Of a stretch of DNA of 64,000 nt, positions 1 to 7,420 are shown piece after piece. The notes below the pieces were generated by a model. It searched no databases. It was not told where the DNA came from and was given only the letters and a program-made list of their open reading frames with translations. Source of the DNA: Nocardia albiluteola (GTDB lineage Bacteria; Actinomycetota; Actinomycetes; Mycobacteriales; Mycobacteriaceae). The number at the start of each line of letters is the position of its first letter. Position 1 is the first letter of the stretch. The stretch spans positions 62,001 through 126,000 of the forward strand of contig NZ_JAHKNI010000007.1 of the NCBI RefSeq assembly GCF_018860155.1, in the 5' to 3' direction. A program made the position numbers and the translations under genes.

Positions 1-2
1 AA

Positions 3-1019
3 CACGGGGTGGACATCGCGGCGCTGGACCCGGCCGAGCTGACCGGGCTGCCCGGCGTGCAGGAACTCTTGATGCTCACCGAGATCGCCGAATTCGCTGC
101 CGACGACGACTGGGACGTGATCGTCCTGGACTGCCCGCCCTCTGCGGACATGCTCCGCATCGTGACCGGTCCCGACACGCTCCTGGGCTACCTCGAGCGG
201 ATCTGGCCGGCGCACTCGCGTGCGTTGAGCGCGTCCGGCCGGAACGTGCGGCTCGCGGTCCTGGCCGCGACCGTGGAGCGCATCGCCACCGCGGTGACCG
301 GGGTGCGCGACCTGCTCGCCGATCCCGAACGCACCGGTGCGCGACTGATCACGGTCGCCGAGCAGGTCGCGTCGGCTGAATCGGCGCGGATGCGTTCGGC
401 GGCGGCACTGCTGGGGCTGCGGCTCGAGGAGGTGGTGGTCAACAAGGTGCTGCCGCCGCTGGAACCGGCGCCCGCCGCCGCGGATTCCACCCGGCATCCG
501 GCGGTCGAGTGGTATGCGCGGCGCCGCGCCGAACAGCTCGCCGTCGTGGCCGCGCTGCGCGCGGGAATACCGGAGGTTCCGGTCCGGATCGTCCACCACA
601 GCGGGCCCGAGCCGGTGGGCCTGCAATCGTTGGCGGCCCTGTCCTTCGTGCCGCTCGCGGCGGTGCCGGGGGCGCCGCTCGCGGTGATGGACATGCCGGG
701 AAAACGGGCGGAGGACGCCGGAGACCCTATGCTTGGCGACGACACCGCGGCCGCGCGGCCCGTCGAGGCGCAGGTACAGCTGGAATCGGGTACGGGGCTG
801 CGGTCGGTGTACACATTGCGACTGCAACTACCCGTGGTCGACCCGGCGACGCTGCGCCTGGGACGAGTGGAGGACGATTTGATCGTGGGAGCGGACGGAA
901 TCCGGCGCAGGCTGCGCCTGGCCCCGGTGCTGCGGCGATGTGCGGTCGAGGGCGCCGAACTCGACGGCGGCCGCCTGGTCGTGCGTTTCCGTCCCGATCC
1001 CGAGGTGTGGCCGCGATGA
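3..1019 (+). CDS. ArsA-family anion-transporting ATPase, 5' end outside window
   Basis: This is the C-terminal ~338 residues of a P-loop ATPase of the ArsA/GET3 type, matching the position of M. tuberculosis Rv2184c. The reading frame is open to the left edge, so the N-terminal P-loop is missing from the window and the true start lies upstream. The fragment keeps the Walker-B-like strand (DDWDVIVLDCPPSADMLR), followed by helices typical of the family and the segment VVVNKVLPP, the guanine-specificity-like strand. In actinobacteria such proteins are usually soluble and not tied to arsenite pumps, so a role in arsenic export is not implied. The stop overlaps the next start (ATGA at 1016-1019), which indicates a co-translated pair with the following gene. 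Family assignment is good; the substrate is unknown. Confidence 0.8.
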   Translation, partial: HGVDIAALDPAELTGLPGVQELLMLTEIAEFAADDDWDVIVLDCPPSADMLRIVTGPDTLLGYLERIWPAHSRALSASGRNVRLAVLAATVERIATAVTGVRDLLADPERTGARLITVAEQVASAESARMRSAAALLGLRLEEVVVNKVLPPLEPAPAAADSTRHPAVEWYARRRAEQLAVVAALRAGIPEVPVRIVHHSGPEPVGLQSLAALSFVPLAAVPGAPLAVMDMPGKRAEDAGDPMLGDDTAAARPVEAQVQLESGTGLRSVYTLRLQLPVVDPATLRLGRVEDDLIVGADGIRRRLRLAPVLRRCAVEGAELDGGRLVVRFRPDPEVWPR

Positions 1020-1543
1020 CGGACGACCGGCAGGGCCCGGAGGGGAGCCCCGACGACTGGCACGACCCGTCGCACGAGTCGGGTCTGGGCGAGCTCACCG
1101 AAGAACTGCGGCTGCTGGCCGAGGCGGTACTAGAGCGGGTCGAGCCGATGCTGCGCCGCGCGTCGGCCGAAGGGCGTGCCGAATGGGGTGGCTGCGGCTG
1201 GTGCCCGGTGTGCGCGGCGGCGGCACTGGCGCGCGGAGAGCACCACGACGTGGTCGCCGCTCTGGCCGGGCACGGGACCGCGATCGTGACGGTGTTGCGC
1301 GAGGCGCTGGCCGGTATGCCGGTCGACCCCGTCATGCCCACCGATTCCGGCACCCCGCCCGAGGGGCGGATCGGCGAGCCCGGCGATGCGGCCCAGTTCC
1401 CGGCCTCCGGTGAGACGTCCGGCACCGCCGGGGATCGCGCCGCGCCCGGACCCGAATCGCGTTCCGGGAGACTCGGACCCGATTCCCCGCCCGGCGGCAC
1501 GAAACCCAGGTACGTCTCGATCCCGGTGCAGATCAACCGATGA
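1016..1543 (+). CDS. conserved actinobacterial hypothetical protein (Rv2183c position)
   Basis: A 175-residue protein of unknown function lying between the ArsA-like ATPase and the ROK kinase, at the place of M. tuberculosis Rv2183c. The N-terminal half is helical and includes a Cys pair in the motif GWCPVC (about residues 63-68), which could bind metal or form a disulfide. The C-terminal third is Pro/Gly/Ser-rich and probably disordered. Its ATG overlaps the ATPase stop by 4 bp, and its own stop overlaps the next ATG by 4 bp, so it sits inside a tightly coupled operon. No catalytic motif is recognisable. Confidence 0.75.
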   Translation: MTDDRQGPEGSPDDWHDPSHESGLGELTEELRLLAEAVLERVEPMLRRASAEGRAEWGGCGWCPVCAAAALARGEHHDVVAALAGHGTAIVTVLREALAGMPVDPVMPTDSGTPPEGRIGEPGDAAQFPASGETSGTAGDRAAPGPESRSGRLGPDSPPGGTKPRYVSIPVQINR

Positions 1544-2715
1544 CCACGCGCATCGGGCGGGAGCGGCCCCTGACCGTCGGAATCGACGTCGGCGGCACCA
1601 ATATTCGCGCGTCGGTCGTCGACGGCGCGGGCGAGGTGCTCGACACGGTGCAGGCCCCGACCCCGCATTCGGAACAGGCGCTCGAGGACGGGCTCGAGCG
1701 CGCCGTGCGTGAGTTGTGTGCGCGCAACACGATCGGCGCGGTCGGGCTCGCGGTGGCCGGATTCGTGGACGAGACGCGCACCTCGGTGCGATTCGCCCCG
1801 CATCTGCCGTGGGAGGACTCGCCCGTCGCGCGCCGGCTGTCCGACCGGCTCGGGCTGCCGGTGATCCTCGAGCACGACGCCAACGCCGCGATGTGGGCGG
1901 AGTATCGCTTCGGCGCGGCGGCCGGCGCCCACAACGGGGTACTGGTGGCCATCGGCACCGGAATCGGCGCGGCGCTGCTGGTCGGCGGGCAGCTGTACCG
2001 TGGAAGCTTCGGCGTGGCACCGGAACTGGGGCACCTGCAGGTCGTCCCGCACGGCCGGGCCTGCCCCTGCGGGAAGCGCGGCTGCTGGGAAAGGTACTGC
2101 AGCGGAACGGCTCTGGTGGATACCGCGCTGGAGATGCTGGCCACCGATCCGGCCCGCTCCACGGTGCTCGCACGCGAGTCCTACCGGGATCCCGGCTCGC
2201 TGACCGGTCGCCGGGTGGCGGGGGCCGCGCAGGACGGCGATCCGGTGGCGCAGCTGGTGATGGCCGAGTTCGCGCGCTGGCTCGGGCTCGGGCTGGCGTT
2301 CGTCAGCGACATCTTCGATCCGGACCTGATCGTGATCGCGGGCGGGGTGAGCTCCTCGGCGGGGCTGTTCCTGGACGAGGCCCGCGAGCACTACGCCGCG
2401 GCGATCACCGGCGGACGGCATCGGCCGATGGCCCGCATTCGCGCCGCACAGCTGGGCGAGGGCGCGGGCATGATCGGCGCGGCCGAGCTGGCCCGGGCCG
2501 CCCTCGGTGAGCAGGATGCCCCGGGCGGTGCGGTGCCGGCGCCGGGCCGGGCCAAACGGGGGCGCGGTGCGGCGCGCGCGAGACCCGCGGACGGCGCCCC
2601 GCGGGCGTCCGATTCCGGCGAGAGCCGGTCGGAGCCCGCCGGACCCGAGCGCCGCAAGGCCACCTCGCCGGCGCGCAGCTCCAGCCCGGATGGCGCGGCG
2701 GGAGCCCGTCGGTGA
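1540..2715 (+). CDS. ROK-family sugar kinase (glucokinase-like)
   Basis: A 391-residue ROK-family kinase, expected to phosphorylate glucose or a related hexose in the cytoplasm. The phosphate-binding motif DVGGT lies at residues 16-20, the sugar-binding/catalytic EHDAN at 111-115 (Asp113 is the likely base), and the ROK zinc motif CPCGKRGCWE at 175-184. The catalytic part ends near residue 320. The last ~70 residues are a basic Arg/Ala/Pro/Ser-rich tail with no counterpart in typical ROK enzymes, probably disordered. The start overlaps the upstream stop (ATGA), so it is translated with the two genes before it. The substrate is inferred from the family only; N-acetyl sugars or inorganic-polyphosphate-dependent activity cannot be excluded. 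Confidence 0.9.
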   Translation: MTTRIGRERPLTVGIDVGGTNIRASVVDGAGEVLDTVQAPTPHSEQALEDGLERAVRELCARNTIGAVGLAVAGFVDETRTSVRFAPHLPWEDSPVARRLSDRLGLPVILEHDANAAMWAEYRFGAAAGAHNGVLVAIGTGIGAALLVGGQLYRGSFGVAPELGHLQVVPHGRACPCGKRGCWERYCSGTALVDTALEMLATDPARSTVLARESYRDPGSLTGRRVAGAAQDGDPVAQLVMAEFARWLGLGLAFVSDIFDPDLIVIAGGVSSSAGLFLDEAREHYAAAITGGRHRPMARIRAAQLGEGAGMIGAAELARAALGEQDAPGGAVPAPGRAKRGRGAARARPADGAPRASDSGESRSEPAGPERRKATSPARSSSPDGAAGARR

Positions 2716-2832
2716 CGGCGATATTCCCATGATGTGAAATCGCTCGTGCGGGCTTGGTCACAGCTGGTCGACGGCGGTAAAGTCGGCAGCGGATCGTGGT
2801 GCCCGCAACGACGCCGGTCTCGGAACCGCACT

Positions 2833-2932
2833 GTGTTCACCCGCCCCACCAACTCCGCACGCTCGGTCGGCTTACTCCACTGCATTTGCCCACCCCGCCG
2901 GCTCCGCAAGCTTCGCCGGCTCACCATCCCCG
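2833..2932 (+). repeat. dispersed 45-bp repeat, two degenerate tandem copies (locus 1)
   Basis: Two ~45-bp units (2839-2883 and 2888-2932), preceded by GTGTTC, sit in the 235-bp gap between the ROK kinase and plsC. The better-preserved second unit contains GGCTCCGCAAGCTTCGCC flanked by short CCGGC/GCCGG-type arms and ends CACCATCCCCG. The same arrangement, again two units led by GTGTTC, recurs at 16711-16812 in the same orientation and again just upstream of a start codon. Here the plsC ribosome binding site (GAAAGGA, 2940-2946) lies after the repeat, so expression need not be disturbed. Function is unknown. Confidence 0.7.
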
Positions 2933-2950
2933 TAGAGGTGAAAGGACGCA

Positions 2951-3676
2951 ATGTTCTACTGGTTCTTGAAGTACGTGTTCCCGGGGCCGTTCATGCACCT
3001 GTTCAACCGGCCGACGGCCGAGGGCGTGGAGAACATCCCGGCCGACGGACCGGTCATCCTTGCGGGCAATCACCTGTCGTTCACCGACTGGCTGTTCACG
3101 CCGCTGATGAGCCCGCGGCGCATCACGTACCTGGCCAAGGCCGAGTACTTCACCACCCCCGGCCTCAAGGGCAAGCTGCAGAAGTGGTTCTTCGCGGGTT
3201 CGGGTCAGTACCCGATCGACCGCAGCGGAGCCGATGCCGCAGAGAGCGCGCTGAACACCGCCCGCAAGCTGCTGAACGAGGGCCGTGTGGTCGGGCTGTA
3301 CCCGGAGGGCACCCGCTCGCCCGACGGCCGTCTGTACAAGGGCAAGACGGGTGTCGCGCGTCTGGCGCTGGAGACCGGCGTTCCGGTAATCCCGGTGGCG
3401 CTAGTCGGCACCGACGAGGTGTGCCCGCCCGGGCCGTTCCGGTGGCGCCTGCGCAAGGTGGGCGTGAAGTTCGGCAAGCCGATCGACTTCTCCCGCTACG
3501 AGGGCATGGGCGGCAACCGCTTCGTCGAGCGCGCCGTCACCGACGAGATCATGTACGCCCTGATGCGAATGTCCGAGCGCGAGTACGTCGATGTCTACGC
3601 CTCCAGCCTGAAGAAGGGCGTGCCGTCGGGCAGCCGCCCCGCCGCCGACCGTGTCCCCGAGACCATCGCGAGCTGA
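2951..3676 (+). CDS. plsC: 1-acyl-sn-glycerol-3-phosphate acyltransferase
   Basis: A 241-residue membrane-associated acyltransferase that acylates lysophosphatidic acid in phospholipid (and possibly phosphatidylinositol mannoside) synthesis. The PlsC/LPLAT signature is complete: the catalytic NHLSFTDW (His41, Asp46) and the glycerophosphate-binding EGTR at 119-122. A hydrophobic N-terminus (FYWFLKYVF) probably docks it on the inner membrane. Length is normal for the family. GAAAGGA five bases before the ATG supports this start. It corresponds to Rv2182c in the conserved block. The gene stands alone behind a 235-bp gap carrying a dispersed repeat. Confidence 0.93.
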   Translation: MFYWFLKYVFPGPFMHLFNRPTAEGVENIPADGPVILAGNHLSFTDWLFTPLMSPRRITYLAKAEYFTTPGLKGKLQKWFFAGSGQYPIDRSGADAAESALNTARKLLNEGRVVGLYPEGTRSPDGRLYKGKTGVARLALETGVPVIPVALVGTDEVCPPGPFRWRLRKVGVKFGKPIDFSRYEGMGGNRFVERAVTDEIMYALMRMSEREYVDVYASSLKKGVPSGSRPAADRVPETIAS

Positions 3677-3703
3677 TCCGAGCCCCACTCCGTCTGCACG
3701 GCC

Positions 3704-4180
3704 GTGGGATTCGCCGAACGGCTGCACGACATTTCGGCGCCGATCTACACCACCGCGGGCGTGGCCCGGAAGCTGACCGACCTCGGTGACCGGGTACACG
3801 TCGTCGACCACGGCGACAAGTTCCGGGTCGCCGGATTCGACGTGGAGGTCGCGGGATCGAAGCACCATGTTGCCCACCCGGATTACCCGCCGTGCGACAA
3901 CATCGGGTTCCTGGTCGACGGCGAGCTCTTTCACCCCGGTGACGCGCTCACCGAGATCGAGGTCCCGACCCTGCTGCTGCCGGTCGACGCGCCCTGGCTG
4001 ACGGTGCCCGCGATGCTCGAATACCTGCGCCGGGTGGATCCGCAGCGCACCTTCGGTATTCACGACGGCCTGCTGAACGACTGGGGATTGCAGGTGGTCG
4101 ACCAGTTCCTCGCCCTCGAGGCCGACCGGGCCGGCAAGGAGATCCGCCGGCCGGCCGCGGGCGAGAGCATAGACCTGTAA
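3704..4180 (+). pseudogene. 5'-truncated MBL-fold metallo-hydrolase remnant
   Basis: The 158 residues readable from the GTG match the C-terminal two-thirds of a UlaG-like metallo-beta-lactamase-fold hydrolase: a FDVEVAGSKHHVAHP strand, the metal-binding HPGDAL, and the terminal IHDGLLNDWG. The N-terminal part that should carry the HxHxDH metal site is absent. Only 27 bp separate this frame from the plsC stop, so there is no room for it. Without that motif the protein cannot hold the dinuclear metal centre. This looks like a gene that lost its 5' part in a deletion, perhaps when plsC and this region were joined. Translation of the fragment cannot be excluded because the frame is open and keeps family-like codon use. 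Confidence 0.65.
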
Positions 4181-4183
4181 CGA

Positions 4184-4681
4184 CTACAACGACGGCATGC
4201 GCCGATGCGCCTCGATGGCCTCGTACTTCGCGAGGTTGTGCCGCGCATCGGCCAGCGCGTCGTGGGCATCGGCCGGCACCGGCGGCAACGCCGGCCGACC
4301 GGCCATCTCCCAGTGCTGGCGCAGCTCGTTGGTGTAGCGGGGGAGCGTATTGGGCAGATCGACCATCGAACCCCACAGCTGGCACAGGGCCACGTGGTCG
4401 TACGCGCCCACCCAGGCCCACAGCTCCGGCTCCACGCTCGGCCGCGGCACGAGGAACCGGTAGAGCTCGTCGCGGATCTGCGCCCGGGTGCGCCACAGCG
4501 GTGAGGAGGGCGCGGGCAGCTTCGGCAGCACATTGCGCCGCACCCACGGACCCGCCTTGTCGGGGTCGAATTCGCTGGAGACCGCGTAATATTCGCGCCC
4601 GTCCTCACAGACCACACCGATCGAGACGAGGTCGATCGTCACGCCGTCCTCGATGAATTCCGAATCGTAAAAGTAGCGCAG
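4184..4681 (-). CDS. 3'-5' exoribonuclease, DEDD family (Rv2179c-like), CTG start
   Basis: A 165-residue RNase of the Rv2179c/RNase AS type, which trims poly(A)-like RNA ends using two metal ions. Read from the CTG at 4681-4679 the protein begins RYFYDSEFIEDG, restoring the catalytic Asp6 and Glu8 (ExoI motif). Exo II/III residues appear in WVGAYDHVALCQLWG and HDALADARHN. Starting at the first conventional codon (GTG at 4642) would delete Asp6 and Glu8. GAGGGG lies about 10 bases before the CTG and an in-frame stop lies 8 codons upstream, so no other start keeps the active site. Divergent from aroG. Confidence 0.88.
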   Translation of the reverse strand: MRYFYDSEFIEDGVTIDLVSIGVVCEDGREYYAVSSEFDPDKAGPWVRRNVLPKLPAPSSPLWRTRAQIRDELYRFLVPRPSVEPELWAWVGAYDHVALCQLWGSMVDLPNTLPRYTNELRQHWEMAGRPALPPVPADAHDALADARHNLAKYEAIEAHRRMPSL

Positions 4682-4842
4682 TGAGATCGGTTTCCCCTCG
4701 GTTCAGCGCCGGGCATCGCGACCGGCGGGTGCGGGCCGTGCGCCCGTCCGTCGGTAGAGGTTACGGCGTGTTCGCGGCGCGCCGATGTGGTGCCCCACCC
4801 TCCGGGTTCGCGCGCGTTCCGCGGGAACTTTATTCTTATGTC

Positions 4843-6228
4843 GTGAACTGGACCGTCGACGTACCGATCGATCGCCTGCCGGAGCTGCCTCCGTTGCCCG
4901 CGGAGCTGCGTCGGCGACTGGACGACGCGCTCGCTCGCCCCGCCCTGCAGCAGCCATCGTGGGATCCGGAGATCGCCGCGAACATGCGCACGGTTCTCGA
5001 GAGCGTGCCGCCGATTTGCATGCCCGCCGAGGTGGATGAGCTGCGCGCCCGGCTGGCCGAGGTCGCGCGCGGCGAGGCGTTCCTGATGCAGGGCGGCGAC
5101 TGCGCCGAGACCTTCGCCGACAACACCGAGCCGCACATCCGCGGCAACATCCGCACCCTGCTGCAGATGGCGGTCGTGCTGACCTACGGCGCGAGCCTGC
5201 CGGTGGTCAAGGTGGGCCGCATCGCGGGGCAGTACGCCAAGCCGCGCTCGGCCGACACCGACGCCAAGGGCCTCAAGTCCTATCGCGGCGACATGGTCAA
5301 CTCCATCGTCGCCGATCCCGCACTGCGCGGACACGATCCGTCGCGCCTGGTCCGCGCCTACGCCAACGCGAGCGCGGCGATGAATCTGGTGCGCGCGCTG
5401 ACCGGCGCCGGCATGGCCGACCTGCACAAGGTGCACGACTGGAACCGCGATTTCGTCGCCCAGTCGCCCGCCGGCGCCCGCTACGAGCAGCTGGCCGAGG
5501 AGATCGACCGGGGGCTGCGGTTCATGACCGCGTGCCGGGTGCAGGATCCGAGCCTGCAGGCCGCCAAGATCTACGCCAGCCACGAGGCGCTGGTGCTCGA
5601 CTACGAGCGGGCCATGCTGCGGCTGGCCACGAACGCCTCCGGCGATCCGGTGCTGTACGACCTGTCCGCGCACTTCCTGTGGATCGGCGAGCGCACCCGC
5701 CAGCTCGACGGCGCGCACATCGCGTTCGCCGAACTGCTGGCCAACCCGATCGGGCTCAAGATCGGCCCGACCACTGCCCCCGACCAGGCGGTGGAGTACG
5801 TCGAGCGGCTGGATCCGAACAACGAGCCGGGCCGGTTGACGCTGGTGGCGCGCATGGGCAATCACAAAGTGCGCGACGTGCTGCCCCCCATCATCGAGAA
5901 GGTACAGGCCACCGGCCATCAGGTCATCTGGCAGTGCGACCCGATGCACGGCAACACCCACGAGTCCTCGACCGGGTACAAGACCCGGCACTTCGACCGC
6001 ATCGTCGACGAGGTGCAGGGCTTCTTCGAGGTGCATCGCGCGCTGGGCACTCACCCGGGCGGCCTGCATATCGAGCTGACCGGTGAGAACGTCACCGAAT
6101 GTCTCGGTGGAGCCCAGGACATCTCGGATCTGGATCTCGAGGACCGCTACGAGACGGCCTGCGATCCACGCCTGAACACCCAGCAGTCGCTGGAGCTGGC
6201 CTTCCTCGTCGCCGAGATGCTGCGCTAG
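4843..6228 (+). CDS. aroG: type II 3-deoxy-D-arabino-heptulosonate-7-phosphate synthase
   Basis: Catalyses the first step of the shikimate pathway: phosphoenolpyruvate plus erythrose-4-phosphate to DAHP. The 461-residue protein matches the M. tuberculosis Rv2178c enzyme almost throughout, from NWTVDVPID at the N-terminus to LNTQQSLELAFLVAEMLR at the end. The metal-binding Cys87 is in QGGDCAETF, and the catalytic stretches CDPMHGNTHESS and GVHVELTGENVTE-like are present. The GTG at 4843 is chosen because it gives the same N-terminus as the mycobacterial enzyme; the frame extends upstream, but that part is out of register with the family. Type II enzymes of this group are fed back by aromatic amino acids and partner a chorismate mutase encoded elsewhere. 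Confidence 0.95.
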   Translation: MNWTVDVPIDRLPELPPLPAELRRRLDDALARPALQQPSWDPEIAANMRTVLESVPPICMPAEVDELRARLAEVARGEAFLMQGGDCAETFADNTEPHIRGNIRTLLQMAVVLTYGASLPVVKVGRIAGQYAKPRSADTDAKGLKSYRGDMVNSIVADPALRGHDPSRLVRAYANASAAMNLVRALTGAGMADLHKVHDWNRDFVAQSPAGARYEQLAEEIDRGLRFMTACRVQDPSLQAAKIYASHEALVLDYERAMLRLATNASGDPVLYDLSAHFLWIGERTRQLDGAHIAFAELLANPIGLKIGPTTAPDQAVEYVERLDPNNEPGRLTLVARMGNHKVRDVLPPIIEKVQATGHQVIWQCDPMHGNTHESSTGYKTRHFDRIVDEVQGFFEVHRALGTHPGGLHIELTGENVTECLGGAQDISDLDLEDRYETACDPRLNTQQSLELAFLVAEMLR

Positions 6229-6241
6229 GCTTGCCGACGCT

Positions 6242-6568
6242 ATGGATTTCGAGGATGAGGGGCTGGCGGTGAACCTCGTCTTCCGCGGTGCCGGGATGTT
6301 GCGGGTGGACCCCGCCGACCGGACCATTCTGCGGCTGCTGCGCGATCGCGACCGCGACGGCATCCCGTCGGAGGTGGTGCTGCGCGATGGCAGCCGCCTG
6401 CTGATCTTCAACATCTCCTGGGGGTTCGATCCCGCGGCGGTCTCGGCGCAGGTGACCACGAATATCAGCCCCAGCATCGGCGGGGCGCCGGTGGATGTGT
6501 TCACCACCGATGCGGTCGTGGCGATCAACGACCCGGAGACCGGCGCACCACTGCTCGCCGTGGCCTGA
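6242..6568 (+). CDS. small hypothetical protein downstream of aroG
   Basis: A 108-residue acidic protein with no motif I recognise. The sequence suggests a compact alpha/beta fold (FRGAGMLRVDP, SRLLIFNISWGFDP) without membrane segments. It begins 13 bp after the aroG stop, so it is probably co-transcribed with aroG. The ATG at 6242 has little Shine-Dalgarno complementarity; the GTG at 6269 has GAGGGG in front of it and would give a 99-residue product. Which start is used cannot be settled by eye. Confidence 0.55.
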   Translation: MDFEDEGLAVNLVFRGAGMLRVDPADRTILRLLRDRDRDGIPSEVVLRDGSRLLIFNISWGFDPAAVSAQVTTNISPSIGGAPVDVFTTDAVVAINDPETGAPLLAVA

Positions 6569-6847
6569 ATCGGGCCGATCGATCGAATCGGGCATACTCG
6601 CGGCAATTCTTGTCTATTCTGGCGTGTGCGTGATGGGGATCTACTGTGTGGCAGTGGATTCCGGCCGACTCCGCCTTGAAATCCGTTGTGCCGGGGCAAC
6701 TTTCGATCCGGGATTGGTGATGTGGGTAGGATCACATCCAGAAAAAGTTTGCCAAACTGTTGCTGAGGTCGAATTGCTGGGTTAGGTTTCCAGTGTTCAT
6801 GCTTCAGTTCTACGGACCGCATGCGGGAAACTTCGCGGGAGGACCTG
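6569..6847 (+). promoter_or_regulatory. intergenic region with palindrome AGTTTGCCAAACT
   Basis: This 279-bp gap is less GC-rich than its surroundings and has no convincing gene. It contains the perfect odd palindrome AGTTTG-C-CAAACT at 6746-6758, about 90 bp before the next start codon, a plausible operator for a dimeric regulator. A Shine-Dalgarno sequence GGGAGGA stands at the end of the region (6838-6844). Promoter elements are not clear. Confidence 0.35.
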
Positions 6848-7420
6848 ATGAAGGTTATATCGGTAGCAGATGAGTTGCTCGAGGGAATGTATGTGCCGTC
6901 CACGGATTCGGACCGGTACGCCGCGGGCTCGGATGTCATCGCCAATGCCATAGCTGTGAGCCCCATACTCGTCGATCCCGTGGGCGTGTATCGATCCGAG
7001 GCCGCCGCCCGGCCGGTCGCCGATCGGCCCGCGGTGCAGGACCGCGCCGCCCGGCGCGCTGCCGGTGGTGATCGGCTCGGTGGCGGCGCGCGCCGCCCGG
7101 CCCTGCTCGTTGCGGCCGCCCTGGCTACCTACGAGACCGTCGTCGACGGGATCCCGGTCTCGGTGGCGATCGAGCGCCCGGAGGCGGACCGGGCAGGGGA
7201 GGCGTGGCGTTGCCGGATTCGCGTCATCCGCGGCACCGGCCGGCGCGAGCAATCCCAGGTTGTCGGGGTCAGTGCCGAGGCGGTGCTGCGGGAGGCGATC
7301 GAACTTGCCGCGACCCGGCTGGGTGTCGCCGGGGCCGATCTGCTGGGCGAGGCGAGCGTGGGAATCGCGGCGCCCGCGCGGGCCGCGCGGCCGGTCAGAA
7401 GGGAAGGATGGTCAGCGTGA
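6848..7420 (+). CDS. hypothetical protein convergent with pknL
   Basis: A 190-residue protein of unknown function. The ATG at 6848 follows GGGAGGACCTG and is preferred over an in-frame ATG 27 bp upstream that lacks a ribosome binding site. The N-terminal third is Ala/Arg/Asp-rich and probably flexible. The C-terminal part (about 100-165) reads as beta strands plus an amphipathic helix (SAEAVLREAIELAATRLGV). No domain is recognised. The 3' end overlaps the 3' end of pknL by 26 bp on the other strand. Confidence 0.6.
   Translation: MKVISVADELLEGMYVPSTDSDRYAAGSDVIANAIAVSPILVDPVGVYRSEAAARPVADRPAVQDRAARRAAGGDRLGGGARRPALLVAAALATYETVVDGIPVSVAIERPEADRAGEAWRCRIRVIRGTGRREQSQVVGVSAEAVLREAIELAATRLGVAGADLLGEASVGIAAPARAARPVRREGWSA

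Noticed and set aside
4639..6966. A 775-codon minus-strand frame opposite aroG
   Set aside because: Antisense shadow; aroG is certain on the plus strand.
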